Shown here one piece after another: positions 24,595 through 33,999 of a stretch of DNA of 64,000 nt. How positions within the stretch are numbered: position 1 is the stretch's first letter; each line of letters opens with the position of its first letter. The stretch is from Bradyrhizobium vignae (GTDB lineage Bacteria; Pseudomonadota; Alphaproteobacteria; Rhizobiales; Xanthobacteraceae): NCBI RefSeq assembly GCF_004114425.1, contig NZ_RDQF01000018.1:83028-147027 (forward strand), read 5' to 3'. The translations under genes and the position numbers were made by a program. The notes beneath the pieces were generated by a model. The model worked only from the letters and a program-made list of their open reading frames with translations, searched no databases and was not told the origin of the DNA.

Positions 24595-25881
24595 ATGAGC
24601 GACAGCGACGCGGCCCCCACAAAATCCGCGCCGACGCTGCTGCAACGATTGGGGCCCGGCCTCGTCACCGGAGCTGCCGACGACGATCCGTCGGGCATCG
24701 CCACCTATTCGCAGGCCGGCGCGCAATTCGGCTACGGTCTGCTGTGGACCGTATTTCTGACCACGCCATTCATGATCGCGATCCAGCTCGTCAGCGCGCA
24801 GATCGGACGCGTCACCGGCAAGGGGCTGGCCGCCAACGTCGTGAAGGTCGCGCCGCGCTGGGCGGTTCTGGCGCTGGTCGCCATGCTCGTTGCCGCGAAC
24901 ACGTTCAACATCGCCGCCGACATCGCCGCGATGGCCGAGGCCCTCTCACTCGTCATCGGCGGCCTGAACCACGAGCACGCGTTGATCTTCGCGGCCGGCT
25001 CGACCCTGCTCCAGGTGTTCCTGCCGTACCGACGCTATTCGCCCGTATTGAAATTCCTCACCTTGGCGCTGTTCGCCTATGTCGCGACCGCCTTCACCGT
25101 CAGGATTCCCTGGAGCACGGCGCTGCTCGCCGCGGTGTGGCCGAAGGCCAATGTCAGCGGCGATTATTTTCTGATGGTGGTCGCCGTGCTCGGCACCACC
25201 ATCAGCCCCTATCTGTTTTTCTGGCAGGCCTCGCAGGAGGTCGAGGAGATGAACCAGGGCAGGCGTGACAAGCCGCTTCGCCAACTCAAGCACGGCGGCC
25301 GCCCGGAGCTCGCGCGCATCAGGGCCGACACCATCTCCGGCATGCTGCTCTCCAACAGCATCGCGTTCTTCATCATTCTCACCACGGCGTCGGTCCTGCA
25401 CGCCAACGGCGTCACCAACATCAGTTCGGCCACGGAAGCGGCTGAAGCGTTGCGGCCGCTCGCCGGGGATTTCACCTTTGCCCTGTTTGCGACCGGCATC
25501 ATCGGCACCGGCTTGCTCGCCATCCCCGTCCTGGCGGGCTCGGCCGCTTACGGAGTCGCAGAGATCTTCGGCTGGCGTGCCACGCTGGAGGCGAAGCCGG
25601 ACGAAGCGGCCGGCTTCTACACCATCATCGCCGCGGCAACCCTCATCGGCTTCGGCCTCGGCTTCACCGGAATCGACTCGATCCATATGCTGGTGTGGAG
25701 CGCGGTGCTCAACGGCATTGTCGCCGTCCCCATCATGGCGATGATGATGCTGATCGTCTCCAGCCGCGCGATCATGGGCCGCTTCAGGGCCCGCTCATGG
25801 CTGATCGCGCTGGGCTGGCTCGCCACCGCGCTGATGGCGCTGGCCGTCCTCGCTTTGCTGGGTTCATCGTTGACTGGATGA
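24595..25881 (+). CDS. Nramp-superfamily divalent metal transporter, atypical motif
   Basis: This is a 428-residue inner-membrane protein with about eleven hydrophobic segments. The first metal-binding helix carries DDDPSGIATYSQ where canonical Mn/Fe Nramps have DPGN. The sixth-helix region reads GTTISPYLFFWQAS and lacks the canonical Met-Pro-His. These changes resemble Nramp-related Mg transporters and other divergent branches, so the cargo may not be Mn or Fe; that is inference. It stands alone, with small genes on both sides, and its ribosome site is weak. Confidence 0.88.
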   Translation: MSDSDAAPTKSAPTLLQRLGPGLVTGAADDDPSGIATYSQAGAQFGYGLLWTVFLTTPFMIAIQLVSAQIGRVTGKGLAANVVKVAPRWAVLALVAMLVAANTFNIAADIAAMAEALSLVIGGLNHEHALIFAAGSTLLQVFLPYRRYSPVLKFLTLALFAYVATAFTVRIPWSTALLAAVWPKANVSGDYFLMVVAVLGTTISPYLFFWQASQEVEEMNQGRRDKPLRQLKHGGRPELARIRADTISGMLLSNSIAFFIILTTASVLHANGVTNISSATEAAEALRPLAGDFTFALFATGIIGTGLLAIPVLAGSAAYGVAEIFGWRATLEAKPDEAAGFYTIIAAATLIGFGLGFTGIDSIHMLVWSAVLNGIVAVPIMAMMMLIVSSRAIMGRFRARSWLIALGWLATALMALAVLALLGSSLTG

Positions 25882-25944
25882 CGCGACTGCGCACGATTGC
25901 CGCGCGCATTCGCCGAAGACGAGCGGTCGCAGCAGCCGAGAGCG

Positions 25945-26229
25945 CTACGGCGTCACGGGATTGACGGTGGGGGACGTCTTGGGTCCCGGCCGCACTGGCT
26001 CGATCGGCGACTTCGGTTTGGTCGGTAGCACCGTGGCGCCAGCGGCCCGTGCCGCGTCTCCCGTGGTCGCATACATTGCAACATGGGCCGGCTGCGTCTT
26101 GGCGCGGCTCCAGGGTCCGTGGTCGACGATCAGCATTGCAGCAATCGTCACACCCGCGACGATCAGCGCGATCACGCCGGGATGGCGGAGAGCGGCGGAG
26201 ATGGAGCTTGCGAAACGGCCAATTGTCAT
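25945..26229 (-). CDS. Small single-pass membrane protein, hypothetical
   Basis: This 94-residue protein has one strong hydrophobic helix at about residues 18-36 (GVIALIVAGVTIAAMLIV) and a Pro-rich, basic C-terminal tail (PTKPKSPIEPVRPGPKTSP). The tail composition suggests an extended periplasmic or cytoplasmic region. No domain is recognised. It is convergent with the metal transporter gene. Confidence 0.6.
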   Translation of the reverse strand: MTIGRFASSISAALRHPGVIALIVAGVTIAAMLIVDHGPWSRAKTQPAHVAMYATTGDAARAAGATVLPTKPKSPIEPVRPGPKTSPTVNPVTP

Positions 26230-26408
26230 CGAAGGATCCGCTATCTTCCCTATCGCAGGTCAATGCGATGGCGCCCCATCAGGTTCCCGTTTCCATCAAG
26301 CAAGTTCCGAGCCAACAGCGCCTTTCCTGTTGATTTGCCGAAACCAAATTCCGCGCCGTGAACACGTTTCCGACTGCTGCGCTTTCAGCACACACGCCGT
26401 CCGCCGCT

Positions 26409-27386
26409 TTACTCGCCCGGCGCGATTGCGTTGCTGGGCGTCGGCCGGTCGGTGATCTGCTGACCGAATAGGCTGCCGATCAGCTCAACTGCAGTACGCG
26501 CGGTCCGACCACGTTCGTCCAGGAAGGGATTTAGCTCGACGATGTCGACCGATCCTACGACGCCGGAATCGTGCAACAGCTCCATGATCAGGTGCGCCTC
26601 GCGATAGGTGGCCCCACCCGGCACTGTGGTGCCGACGCCCGGCGCCACGCAAGGGTCGAGGAAATCAACGTCGAAGCTGACATGCAGCACGCCATTGCCC
26701 GCCTTGACCCGCTCGATGACGCGGCGGATCAGGACGGCGACGCCGAATTCGTCGATCTGGCGCATGTCGACGATCCTGATCCGGCGCAAGCGCATCAACT
26801 CCTTCTCGAGCTTGTCGATCGAACGGGCGCCGAACAGGTCCAGCTTGTCCGGATTGATCGAAGCGCGCGGATCGTCACCCAGCAGGCCGTCGAGGCCGGG
26901 CTCGCCACACAAGAACGCGGCTGACATGCCGTGCATGTTTGCCGTGATCGTCGTCTCCGGCGTGTTGTAATCGGCGTGGGCATCGAGCCAGAGCACGAAG
27001 AGCTCGCGTCCACGTTCCTGCCAATGACGCGCCATCGCATTGACCGATCCCATCGACAGCGTGTGATCGCCGCCGAGGAAGATCGGCAGCGCGCCGGTTG
27101 TCGCGATCTCATAACCTTTGCGGCTCAGCACGCGCGTCCAGCGCTGGATCTCGCGGTAGTGATTGGCTTTTTCGGGCGGGCTGTCGGTGAGGTCCGGGAC
27201 TCCGGCGACGGAAAGATCACCATGATCGCGGACCTCGAAATCCAGGCTTTCGAGCAGTGTCGCAAGGCCGGCGGTGCGCAGTGCGGCAGGACCCATCAAG
27301 GTGCCGCGCTGCGAGGCCCCCATGTCGATGGGAGCGCCGAGCAAGGCGATGCGCCGGGCTCGATCCGCCATGGTTCGATCGGTCAC
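26409..27386 (-). CDS. rocF: Arginase
   Basis: This 325-residue ureohydrolase hydrolyses L-arginine to ornithine and urea at a binuclear Mn centre. Metal-binding segments are GGDHTLSMGS, WLDAHADYN and SFDVDFLDP, and the active-site loop includes VGTTVPGGATYREAH. The start is GTG at 27386 with AGGAG seven bases upstream; an ATG five codons later is possible. It is monocistronic. Family-level identity is secure, though agmatinase-like members share these motifs. Arginase is favoured by the order and by overall similarity to RocF. Confidence 0.88.
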   Translation of the reverse strand: MTDRTMADRARRIALLGAPIDMGASQRGTLMGPAALRTAGLATLLESLDFEVRDHGDLSVAGVPDLTDSPPEKANHYREIQRWTRVLSRKGYEIATTGALPIFLGGDHTLSMGSVNAMARHWQERGRELFVLWLDAHADYNTPETTITANMHGMSAAFLCGEPGLDGLLGDDPRASINPDKLDLFGARSIDKLEKELMRLRRIRIVDMRQIDEFGVAVLIRRVIERVKAGNGVLHVSFDVDFLDPCVAPGVGTTVPGGATYREAHLIMELLHDSGVVGSVDIVELNPFLDERGRTARTAVELIGSLFGQQITDRPTPSNAIAPGE

Positions 27387-27544
27387 GGCTGTCTCCTGAC
27401 ATCAGCAAGGTTGACCTAGCCTAACAGAGATTCGCACCCGTCGTTTCCCGGGGAAGGTCCGCCCGAACAAATCATCCGGAACAAAATCCCGCGCGCTGAA
27501 TTGCCCATCCAAGGCCGGCACCCGCCGTCAATCACGGCGCCTGT

Positions 27545-27609
27545 CGCGGATAGCCAAAGGTCATCAGACCCGCTGTTCAAAACGAGCGCTCGCGCGGATA
27601 GCCAAAGGT
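27545..27609. repeat. 17-base direct repeat
   Basis: CGCGGATAGCCAAAGGT occurs at 27545-27561 and 27593-27609, 48 bases apart, upstream of and touching the small gene at 27608. It may be a remnant of a local duplication or paired regulator sites. Confidence 0.7.
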
Positions 27610-27904
27610 GTCGGCCCGCATGTCAGGCCTGGAGGTCGCGCCCGTGAGCACGGAGATACCGCAACCCACTTCCCAACCCGGTGTGGCCGAGCGTGCCATC
27701 GATGCAGCGACGGACGTCTCCCGCACGATCGGCGAGGTCGCGGGAGGCCTGCGCGCAGCTGTCGACCGCCTGACCTCTACGATCGAGGAAGCGCGAAAGC
27801 CTGGCGGAACTCTCGCGACAGTCGCGGCGATCACGCGCGAAGCACCGCTGACCAGCCTGTTCGTCGCATTCCTCTTTGGCGTCGCAATAGCGCGCCGGCG
27901 GTAG
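27608..27904 (+). CDS. DUF883-like membrane-anchored hypothetical protein
   Basis: This 98-residue protein has an amphipathic N-terminal half (AIDAATDVSRTIGEVAGGL) and a C-terminal hydrophobic helix ending in a basic anchor (PLTSLFVAFLFGVAIARRR). The layout resembles ElaB/YqjD-type inner-membrane-anchored small proteins. The exact start is uncertain, with an ATG at 27620 also possible. It is convergent with the signalling gene that ends at 27921. Confidence 0.6.
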   Translation: MSARMSGLEVAPVSTEIPQPTSQPGVAERAIDAATDVSRTIGEVAGGLRAAVDRLTSTIEEARKPGGTLATVAAITREAPLTSLFVAFLFGVAIARRR

Positions 27905-27920
27905 CAGCAAACCACCCTGC

Positions 27921-30661
27921 TCAGGCCGCGCTGACAGCCTCGAGCTCCGCGGCTAGGAACTGCTTTTCGAATGCCGCGGCAGGCATCGGACGGCCAAAGA
28001 AATATCCCTGCCCTTCCCCGCATCCCATGCTGACCAGGAGGTCGGCAGTTGCTTTGTTCTCGATGCCTTCGGCCACGACCGTCAGACCGAGCTGCTTGCT
28101 GAGGCCGATCGTCGAGCTGACGATGGCAGCATCGTCGGAATTCGCGAGAAGCCCAAATACGAACGATCGGTCGATCTTGAGCCCGTCGAGCGGAAACTTC
28201 TTGAGATAACTCAGGCTCGCATAACCGGTACCGAAATCATCGAACAGGATTCGGACGCCGAGCTCCTGAATCCGCTTGAACATGGCGAGCACACGGCGTT
28301 CGTCATGGAGCAGGATGTTTTCGGTGACTTCGATTTCGAGAAGCGATGGCGTCAGCCCCGTCGCGTCGAGCAGGGCCGCGACCGAATGCGCGAGATCGCC
28401 GGATTGAAGCTGCGAGGGCGCGAGGTTGAGCGCGACGCGCACGTTGTTGCCGGACAATTCCCAGGCTCGCGCCTGGCGGCAGGCGGTTTCCATCACCCAG
28501 TTCGCGATCCGCTCCGACAGGGCCGACGTGTTGACCACCGGCATGAACTCTCCGGGCGAGACGTAGCCGCGCACCGGATGTCGCCAGCGAATGAGCGCTT
28601 CGGCTCCGACCAGACTGCCGTCGATCAGACGAACCTGCGGCTGGTAGAATAGTTCGAACTCGCCGCGGTCGGCGGCAAGTGCCAGCTCCCGTTCCAGCGT
28701 CAGCCGGTTTTCGAGCTCCTGCCTGATCACGCTTTCGAAGATCACATGGCTGCCGCGCCGGGTCCTCTTCGCGCGGCTCAGCGCCAGATGGCCATTGCTC
28801 AGGAGATCATCGGCCTTTTGCCCACCTTCCGGATAGACGGCAACGCCAACGCTGATCCTGACGCGGTGCTGTCGCGCGCCCGTTGCGAGTGGCGCTTCAA
28901 ACGCGTGCGCGATCCGCTCGGCAAACGCTGCGATCGGCTCGCCGACTTTCGCGCAATCGATCGCTATGGCAAATTCGTCCCCGCCGAGCCGGGCCACGAT
29001 CGCCTTACCATCGACTTCGCTCTGGAGACGCTCGGCAACCGCGCGCAGCACGAGGTCGCCGGCCGAGTGTCCGAGCATGTTGTTGATCTCTTGGAAGCCG
29101 TCGAGCCCGAGCACGAGCAGGGCGATGCCGGAAGACCGCCGCTCTGCCGCACGGATCAGATCGGTGAGGCCAGCTTGCAGCATGCTCCGGTTGGCAAGCC
29201 CGGTCAGCGCGTCGTGTTCGGCCAAGTATCGAATACGCTCAACTTCACGTTTGCGGACCGAAATATCGCGCAGGATCGCTCCGTATTGGAAGCCGTCCGT
29301 TCCCTGCCAGCCCGAGAAGCTCGCCTCGACCGGGAAGGTCTCCCCATTCTTGCGCCGGGCCTCGAACTCGACGACGACCGCCCCGCCCGGAACGAGAAGC
29401 GCCTGGCGCGCCGCGTCGTGCATGGACGGCCTTGTACCGCCGTCCACCGGCAAAGCGGACAGCGTTTCGAACGGGCGGCCAATGATCTCGGCCGGCAGGT
29501 AGCCGAAGATCGCGCTCGCGCCGGGATTCCAAACCGTGATCCGGTGATCCTCGTCGGTGCAGACGAGCCCGTCGCCGAGCGACATCGCGATGCGATGAAA
29601 GCGGCTCTCTGCAATGCGTCCGAGCAGGCTACGAAAATCGATTTCGTCCAGCGCAGTTGCGGTCAGATAGGCAACAGTGGCGATGTGAAACAGCGATGTG
29701 TCGATGACAAGAGCCCACCTCGCCTGCACCAAGGCCGCGACCAGTTCGAGGCCCATCCCGGCCGCGATGAGGATCGCGACGCGAATTCCTGGTGCGAAGC
29801 GGCGCCACGAATACATCATCAGCGCGCAGATCACGCCCAGCCCAAGGATCATGCCGATATCGGACGTCCAGCGCAGCATCCGGTTCTGAAAGATGGATTC
29901 AGCAGCCAGCGCCTGGAGAATGGGCCCTGAGATGATCTTGCCGTTCGGAACGCTGAACCGGTCTCCGAGCTCGAGCGCTGTCGCACCGACGATGATCTTC
30001 TTGTCTTTCAGCTTGCCGAGCGTGGTGGTATCGCCGCGTAGCACGTCGACATAAGAGACAGTGGGAATGGTGGCCGCACGGATACTGAAATCTATCAGGA
30101 AGGGCGGCCGCCGATTGGCATCCTGTCCCGCCAGCACGACCGCCATCGAAGGCATGAAGGCGTCGCCGAGCTTCTCGCCGAACGGATAGCGACGAACGAG
30201 TCCGTCGGATTCGACTGCGACATTGACGACGGCCGGCCACGACTGTTGCCGAACGACTTGAGGGGGCGGTTGACGTGAGCCGGACCACCATTCGGCGTCG
30301 GCTGCTTGAAGGACGGCAGGATGGTCGAGCCGCCGACCTCACGGAGCGCATTGACGAAAGCCTCGTCCGATGCAGGATCCGACGGCGTGCTGAAATCGAC
30401 ATCCAAGGCGACGTCCTGCGCTCCCGCGGCCTCGAGCCTGCGCAGCAGCGCGGCGTGCAACCTGCGCGGCCAGGGCCAGACCCCGATCTGGTCGATCGAC
30501 GGCGCGTCGATAGCCACGACCACGACATTGCCGCTGGCGTCACGTGACTGCCAGGCGAAGCGCAGGTCGGTGAGCGCGTTGCGAATCGAACCGTGCCATC
30601 CCGTAGACAGCACGATCGCAAGCGCGATCACAACCAGAATATGTGGCCGATAGCGTTTCAC
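27921..30661 (-). pseudogene. CHASE2-PAS-GGDEF-EAL signalling protein, frameshifted in CHASE2
   Basis: Two overlapping minus-strand frames, 30661-30095 and 30155-27921, together encode a c-di-GMP enzyme of about 913 residues. The first holds an N-terminal membrane helix and the beginning of CHASE2 (SRDASGNVVVVAIDAPSIDQIG). The second has the rest of CHASE2, three membrane helices, a PAS domain (NPGASAIFGYLPAEIIGRPF), GGDEF with an intact GGDEF motif and EAL with intact EALIRW and DDFGTGYASLSYL. No RxxD inhibitory site precedes GGDEF. Adding one C to the run at 30262-30266 restores a single frame. If the break is real, sensing is lost but an internal start could still make the catalytic part. 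It follows the FecR-domain gene by 56 bases. Confidence 0.85.
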
Positions 30662-30717
30662 TGATCCTCTCGCGCCCCGCTCCAGCGGGTGCGCCCCTCA
30701 TCCCCTAGCAAACCGCC

Positions 30718-31923
30718 TCAGTGTCGGTCGCGGCCATGGCCATTGCTGCCGTGACCGCCGCCATTCCAATTGCCGTTCCCGTTGTTGTTCCAGCCGTTCC
30801 CAGTGGCGCCGTTGTTGCCGCCGTTGCCGTTACCATTGTTGCCATTGCCGGAGTTGGCATTTCCGTTGCCGCCCGAGTTTCCGTTGTTGGCCGCCGCGGC
30901 GACTATTGCGGCGCCCGGAATCGACGAGCCGCTACCGCCAGCCGTTGCGGCACCGCTCGTCGTTGCGGCAGTCTCAATCGCGCCGTTGGATGCGCTCGTG
31001 CTGGTCCGGTTGTCGCTCCGGACCGTCTCGGCACCTGTGCTGGCATTGGCGTGGCGCACCTGGCCGCGAGCCACAGTGCCGTGGGCAAGTCCGCGCGTCA
31101 CCTTATGGAAGTTGAGCTTGACCTCACCGAGCGAGCTCGAGATCCGCACGACGCCGGCCTTGGGGACATGACCTCCAGCCGCCTGATGGGATGGCGCGCC
31201 GGCCGTCTTGGTCCCCTTGTCGATCGGACCGAGCGCATGGATGGCACCGCCGTTCGCCGCATTGCGCGGCGCCGACAGCCCTGACTTCGGCACGGGAACA
31301 CGCTCGATCGTCGCGGCGCGCGGCTTGCCGTGCTCGATCGGATTGAACGTCCCGGCACCGCTTAGGCTGATGCCGGATTTGCCGTGCTCAAGGACGGTGG
31401 CCGCTTGTCCCGGCATGACCTGTGCAATTTGTCCCGTCTTGAAGTCGGAGACTTCGACCTGGCCGCGGAGCACGCCGACCTTGGTGCTACCCGCTCCCAC
31501 CGTGACGCTGAATTGCGTTCCCTTGACCACAGCGGCCAGATAGGGCGTCTCGACCTCGAAATGCTTGACGTTGCGCTTCTCGACCTCGAGCAGGATCGAA
31601 CCTGCCTGCTGCATGATGGTGGTCGAGAGCCCTTCCTTTTTCTCCGCCGGCAAGCCGACCACCGAATTAGGCGAGATCAGAATCGTTTCCTCACCGCGGA
31701 CAAGCAGGACGCGTCCATTGCGTCCGGTACGAATGGTATCGCCCGGTTTCAGCGTCCCTTCCTGGCTCAACGACACCTGCTGGGTGCCGTTCGTCGCGAG
31801 CCAGACCTCGCCCGAGGACTTGCTGACGGACCAGACGCCGTCATCTGCCGCGAACGCGCTGGAGGTCGTTCCCAGGATCAGCACTGCCAGCAAGGCGCGC
31901 CGCATTCCAACTTTGCCGAACAT
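30718..31923 (-). CDS. FecR-domain exported protein with Asn/Gly-rich tail
   Basis: This 401-residue protein has an N-terminal signal peptide (MRRALLAVLILGTTSSAFAA), then a FecR domain at about residues 45-180 (GDTIRTGRNGRVLL, VKGTQFSVTVG, VLRGQVEVSD), a Lys/Pro/Ala-rich linker, and from about 345 a low-complexity Asn/Gly/His tail ending HGSNGHGRDRH. In TonB systems FecR is a membrane signal transducer, but this protein has no transmembrane helix after the signal. It therefore looks periplasmic or secreted, like FecR proteins paired with CHASE2 cyclases. It is upstream of such a gene and divergent from a TpsB transporter. Confidence 0.85.
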   Translation of the reverse strand: MFGKVGMRRALLAVLILGTTSSAFAADDGVWSVSKSSGEVWLATNGTQQVSLSQEGTLKPGDTIRTGRNGRVLLVRGEETILISPNSVVGLPAEKKEGLSTTIMQQAGSILLEVEKRNVKHFEVETPYLAAVVKGTQFSVTVGAGSTKVGVLRGQVEVSDFKTGQIAQVMPGQAATVLEHGKSGISLSGAGTFNPIEHGKPRAATIERVPVPKSGLSAPRNAANGGAIHALGPIDKGTKTAGAPSHQAAGGHVPKAGVVRISSSLGEVKLNFHKVTRGLAHGTVARGQVRHANASTGAETVRSDNRTSTSASNGAIETAATTSGAATAGGSGSSIPGAAIVAAAANNGNSGGNGNANSGNGNNGNGNGGNNGATGNGWNNNGNGNWNGGGHGSNGHGRDRH

Positions 31924-32054
31924 GATGATCCTCAGTCCGCGTTACAGTCAGGCCTGAGGGGGTATCCGAGATCACTCAAGATAGGATTATCGGACAGCCG
32001 CGAGCAGCGCGACCGGATTAACCAATCGGTGACCATAAAAAACTATGAAAAATC

Positions 32055-33851
32055 ATGCGGCTAACGAACCCTTACCGCCCTCGAGGACAGTCTCCGTCGA
32101 ACTACGGAGACGGGTTTACTGCGCGTGGCGAGAAACGGCATCTTCTTACCGCGCTGGTGTTGTTGGGCCTCATTTTCACGGAAGTTCCACAGACATTCGC
32201 GCAGCAGGCGAACCAGCCGGGATTCGATCCGCGCCAGCCCGAGAAATACTTTGAAAACCAAACCGAGCGGGACTCGCTGAACCGGCCTCCGGTCAAGCTG
32301 TCGGGTGTCGACCGGCCCAGTACGGGCGGCGACACCAAGCCGCAGTTCGTGCTGCGCGGGATCAGCGTCATCGGCGCTCGCGCCATCTCCCCCGATCGCA
32401 TCGCAGCGGTCTATCAGCCTTATCTCGCCAAGAAGGTTTCGCAGGCGGACCTCGCCGCGATCGCCGGCACGATCAGCGACCTCTACCGCGAAGCCGGATT
32501 CCACTTGAGCCGGGCCATCGTGCCGCCGCAGGACATTGCCGACGGCCACGTCCGCATCCAGGTCATCGAAGGCGCAATCGTGCAGGCCGAGCTGAAAGGC
32601 GACGGCGCCGAGCAGTTCGGCGTAAGGCCGATGCTCGGCCCGGTTCTGGCCGAACAACCGTCGCGGCTGGCAACACTCGAACGCCAGCTCTTCCTGATCA
32701 GCGGCAAGCCGGGCGTCCGGATCACCGACACCGCGCTGGAAGAGATCGGTGGTACGACCGGCCGCTTCCGCCTGACCATCTATCTGAAGACCTGGCACGT
32801 CTTCTCCTCATTCGGCCTGGACAATCTCGGATCGTCGTCGGTCGGTCCCTGGCAAACCTACGCCACCGGCGCGTTCAACTCCTATCTCGCGCCCGGCGAC
32901 GCGCTGACGGTCAACCTGTCGACCATTGCCAACGATCCCCGCGAGCTCGGCTTCGTACGCCTGTCCTATGACGCGCCCGTCGGCGTCGACGGTGTCCGCC
33001 TCGGTGCTTCCGTCCTGTACAGCGCGGTCCGGCCGGGTGACGCACGCCGCCTCGACAGCGACATCACCACCACCGAAGCTTTCGAGGTGCGAGCAAGCGC
33101 CGTGCCCTTCATGTCGCAATCCTCCGGGCTGACGCTTACCGTCGCCGGGACCTTCAGCAACGTGTCCGAGCATGACATCTACGGCCCCTGGTACAACGAC
33201 CACATCAGGACCGTCAGCCTGACCGCCGACTACCGGCTCCAGGATCGCTTCGGCGGCACCAATCTCGCGACGCTGACCTACCGCCAGGGCCTCGACATCT
33301 TTGGCGCATCGCATTTCGACGATGATCTGTTATCGCGCGACGGCGCCTCGTCGAACTTCTCGGTGCTGAACTTCTGGTTCACGCGCTACCAGACGCTCAA
33401 CGACGCCTGGTCGCTCAAGCTCTCGGCTGCGAGCCAGACGGCATCACGGCCATTATTCACCTCGCAGCAATTTTATCTTGGCGGCGCGGCCTTCGGCCGA
33501 GGCTATGGCGCAGCCGAGATCAGCGGTGACAACGGCCTTGCCGGCTCGGCCGAACTGCGCTTCGATCAGAAGCTCAATTTCCGCTATTGGGCGGGCTATC
33601 AGCTCTACGTCTTCGGCGACGCAGGCGCAGTCTGGAATGACGGTTATCGCCTGAGCGATGGGCTGTCGCTGACATCGGCCGGAGCCGGCGTGCGGTTCTT
33701 CCTGCCATACGATCTCCAGGCCGATCTCGGCGTGGCGGTCCCCTTGAGCTACCGGGCGCCGGACAACGAGCGCCGTAGCCCGCGCTTCCTTTTCACGCTC
33801 TCGAGCGCGTTCCGGCTCTGCCCCGATCGCAACAAGGCCGGCTGCCTTTAA
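32055..33851 (+). CDS. ShlB/FhaC/HecB-family outer-membrane transporter (TpsB)
   Basis: This 598-residue protein belongs to the two-partner secretion transporters. A long signal segment ends near residue 50 (FTEVPQTFAQQ). A POTRA domain follows at about 98-175 (QFVLRGISVIGARAIS, VRIQVIEGAIVQAEL), and the remainder is a beta-barrel of the Omp85/TpsB type, with FGRGYGAAEISGD as the probable conserved barrel motif. No filamentous-haemagglutinin-like TpsA gene is adjacent. The divergent FecR-domain gene shares its promoter region. The ribosome site before 32055 is weak, so the start is approximate. Confidence 0.88.
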   Translation: MRLTNPYRPRGQSPSNYGDGFTARGEKRHLLTALVLLGLIFTEVPQTFAQQANQPGFDPRQPEKYFENQTERDSLNRPPVKLSGVDRPSTGGDTKPQFVLRGISVIGARAISPDRIAAVYQPYLAKKVSQADLAAIAGTISDLYREAGFHLSRAIVPPQDIADGHVRIQVIEGAIVQAELKGDGAEQFGVRPMLGPVLAEQPSRLATLERQLFLISGKPGVRITDTALEEIGGTTGRFRLTIYLKTWHVFSSFGLDNLGSSSVGPWQTYATGAFNSYLAPGDALTVNLSTIANDPRELGFVRLSYDAPVGVDGVRLGASVLYSAVRPGDARRLDSDITTTEAFEVRASAVPFMSQSSGLTLTVAGTFSNVSEHDIYGPWYNDHIRTVSLTADYRLQDRFGGTNLATLTYRQGLDIFGASHFDDDLLSRDGASSNFSVLNFWFTRYQTLNDAWSLKLSAASQTASRPLFTSQQFYLGGAAFGRGYGAAEISGDNGLAGSAELRFDQKLNFRYWAGYQLYVFGDAGAVWNDGYRLSDGLSLTSAGAGVRFFLPYDLQADLGVAVPLSYRAPDNERRSPRFLFTLSSAFRLCPDRNKAGCL

Positions 33852-33999
33852 CTGTTGTCTGGTGCGATGGCACCCGGGCGGCGCTTTCGGGGCGCCGCTC
33901 ACAGACTTGCCTAAATTTAATCCCGTAACCCGCTCACGATCGCTCGATCCGGGAGTTCCCAATGACCACGTTCAGTCAAAATTGATTGAGAACGAAGCG

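Noticed and set aside
33878..33898. Hairpin after the TpsB gene
   Set aside because: The stem is only 7 bp with no T-run, so terminator function is not supported.
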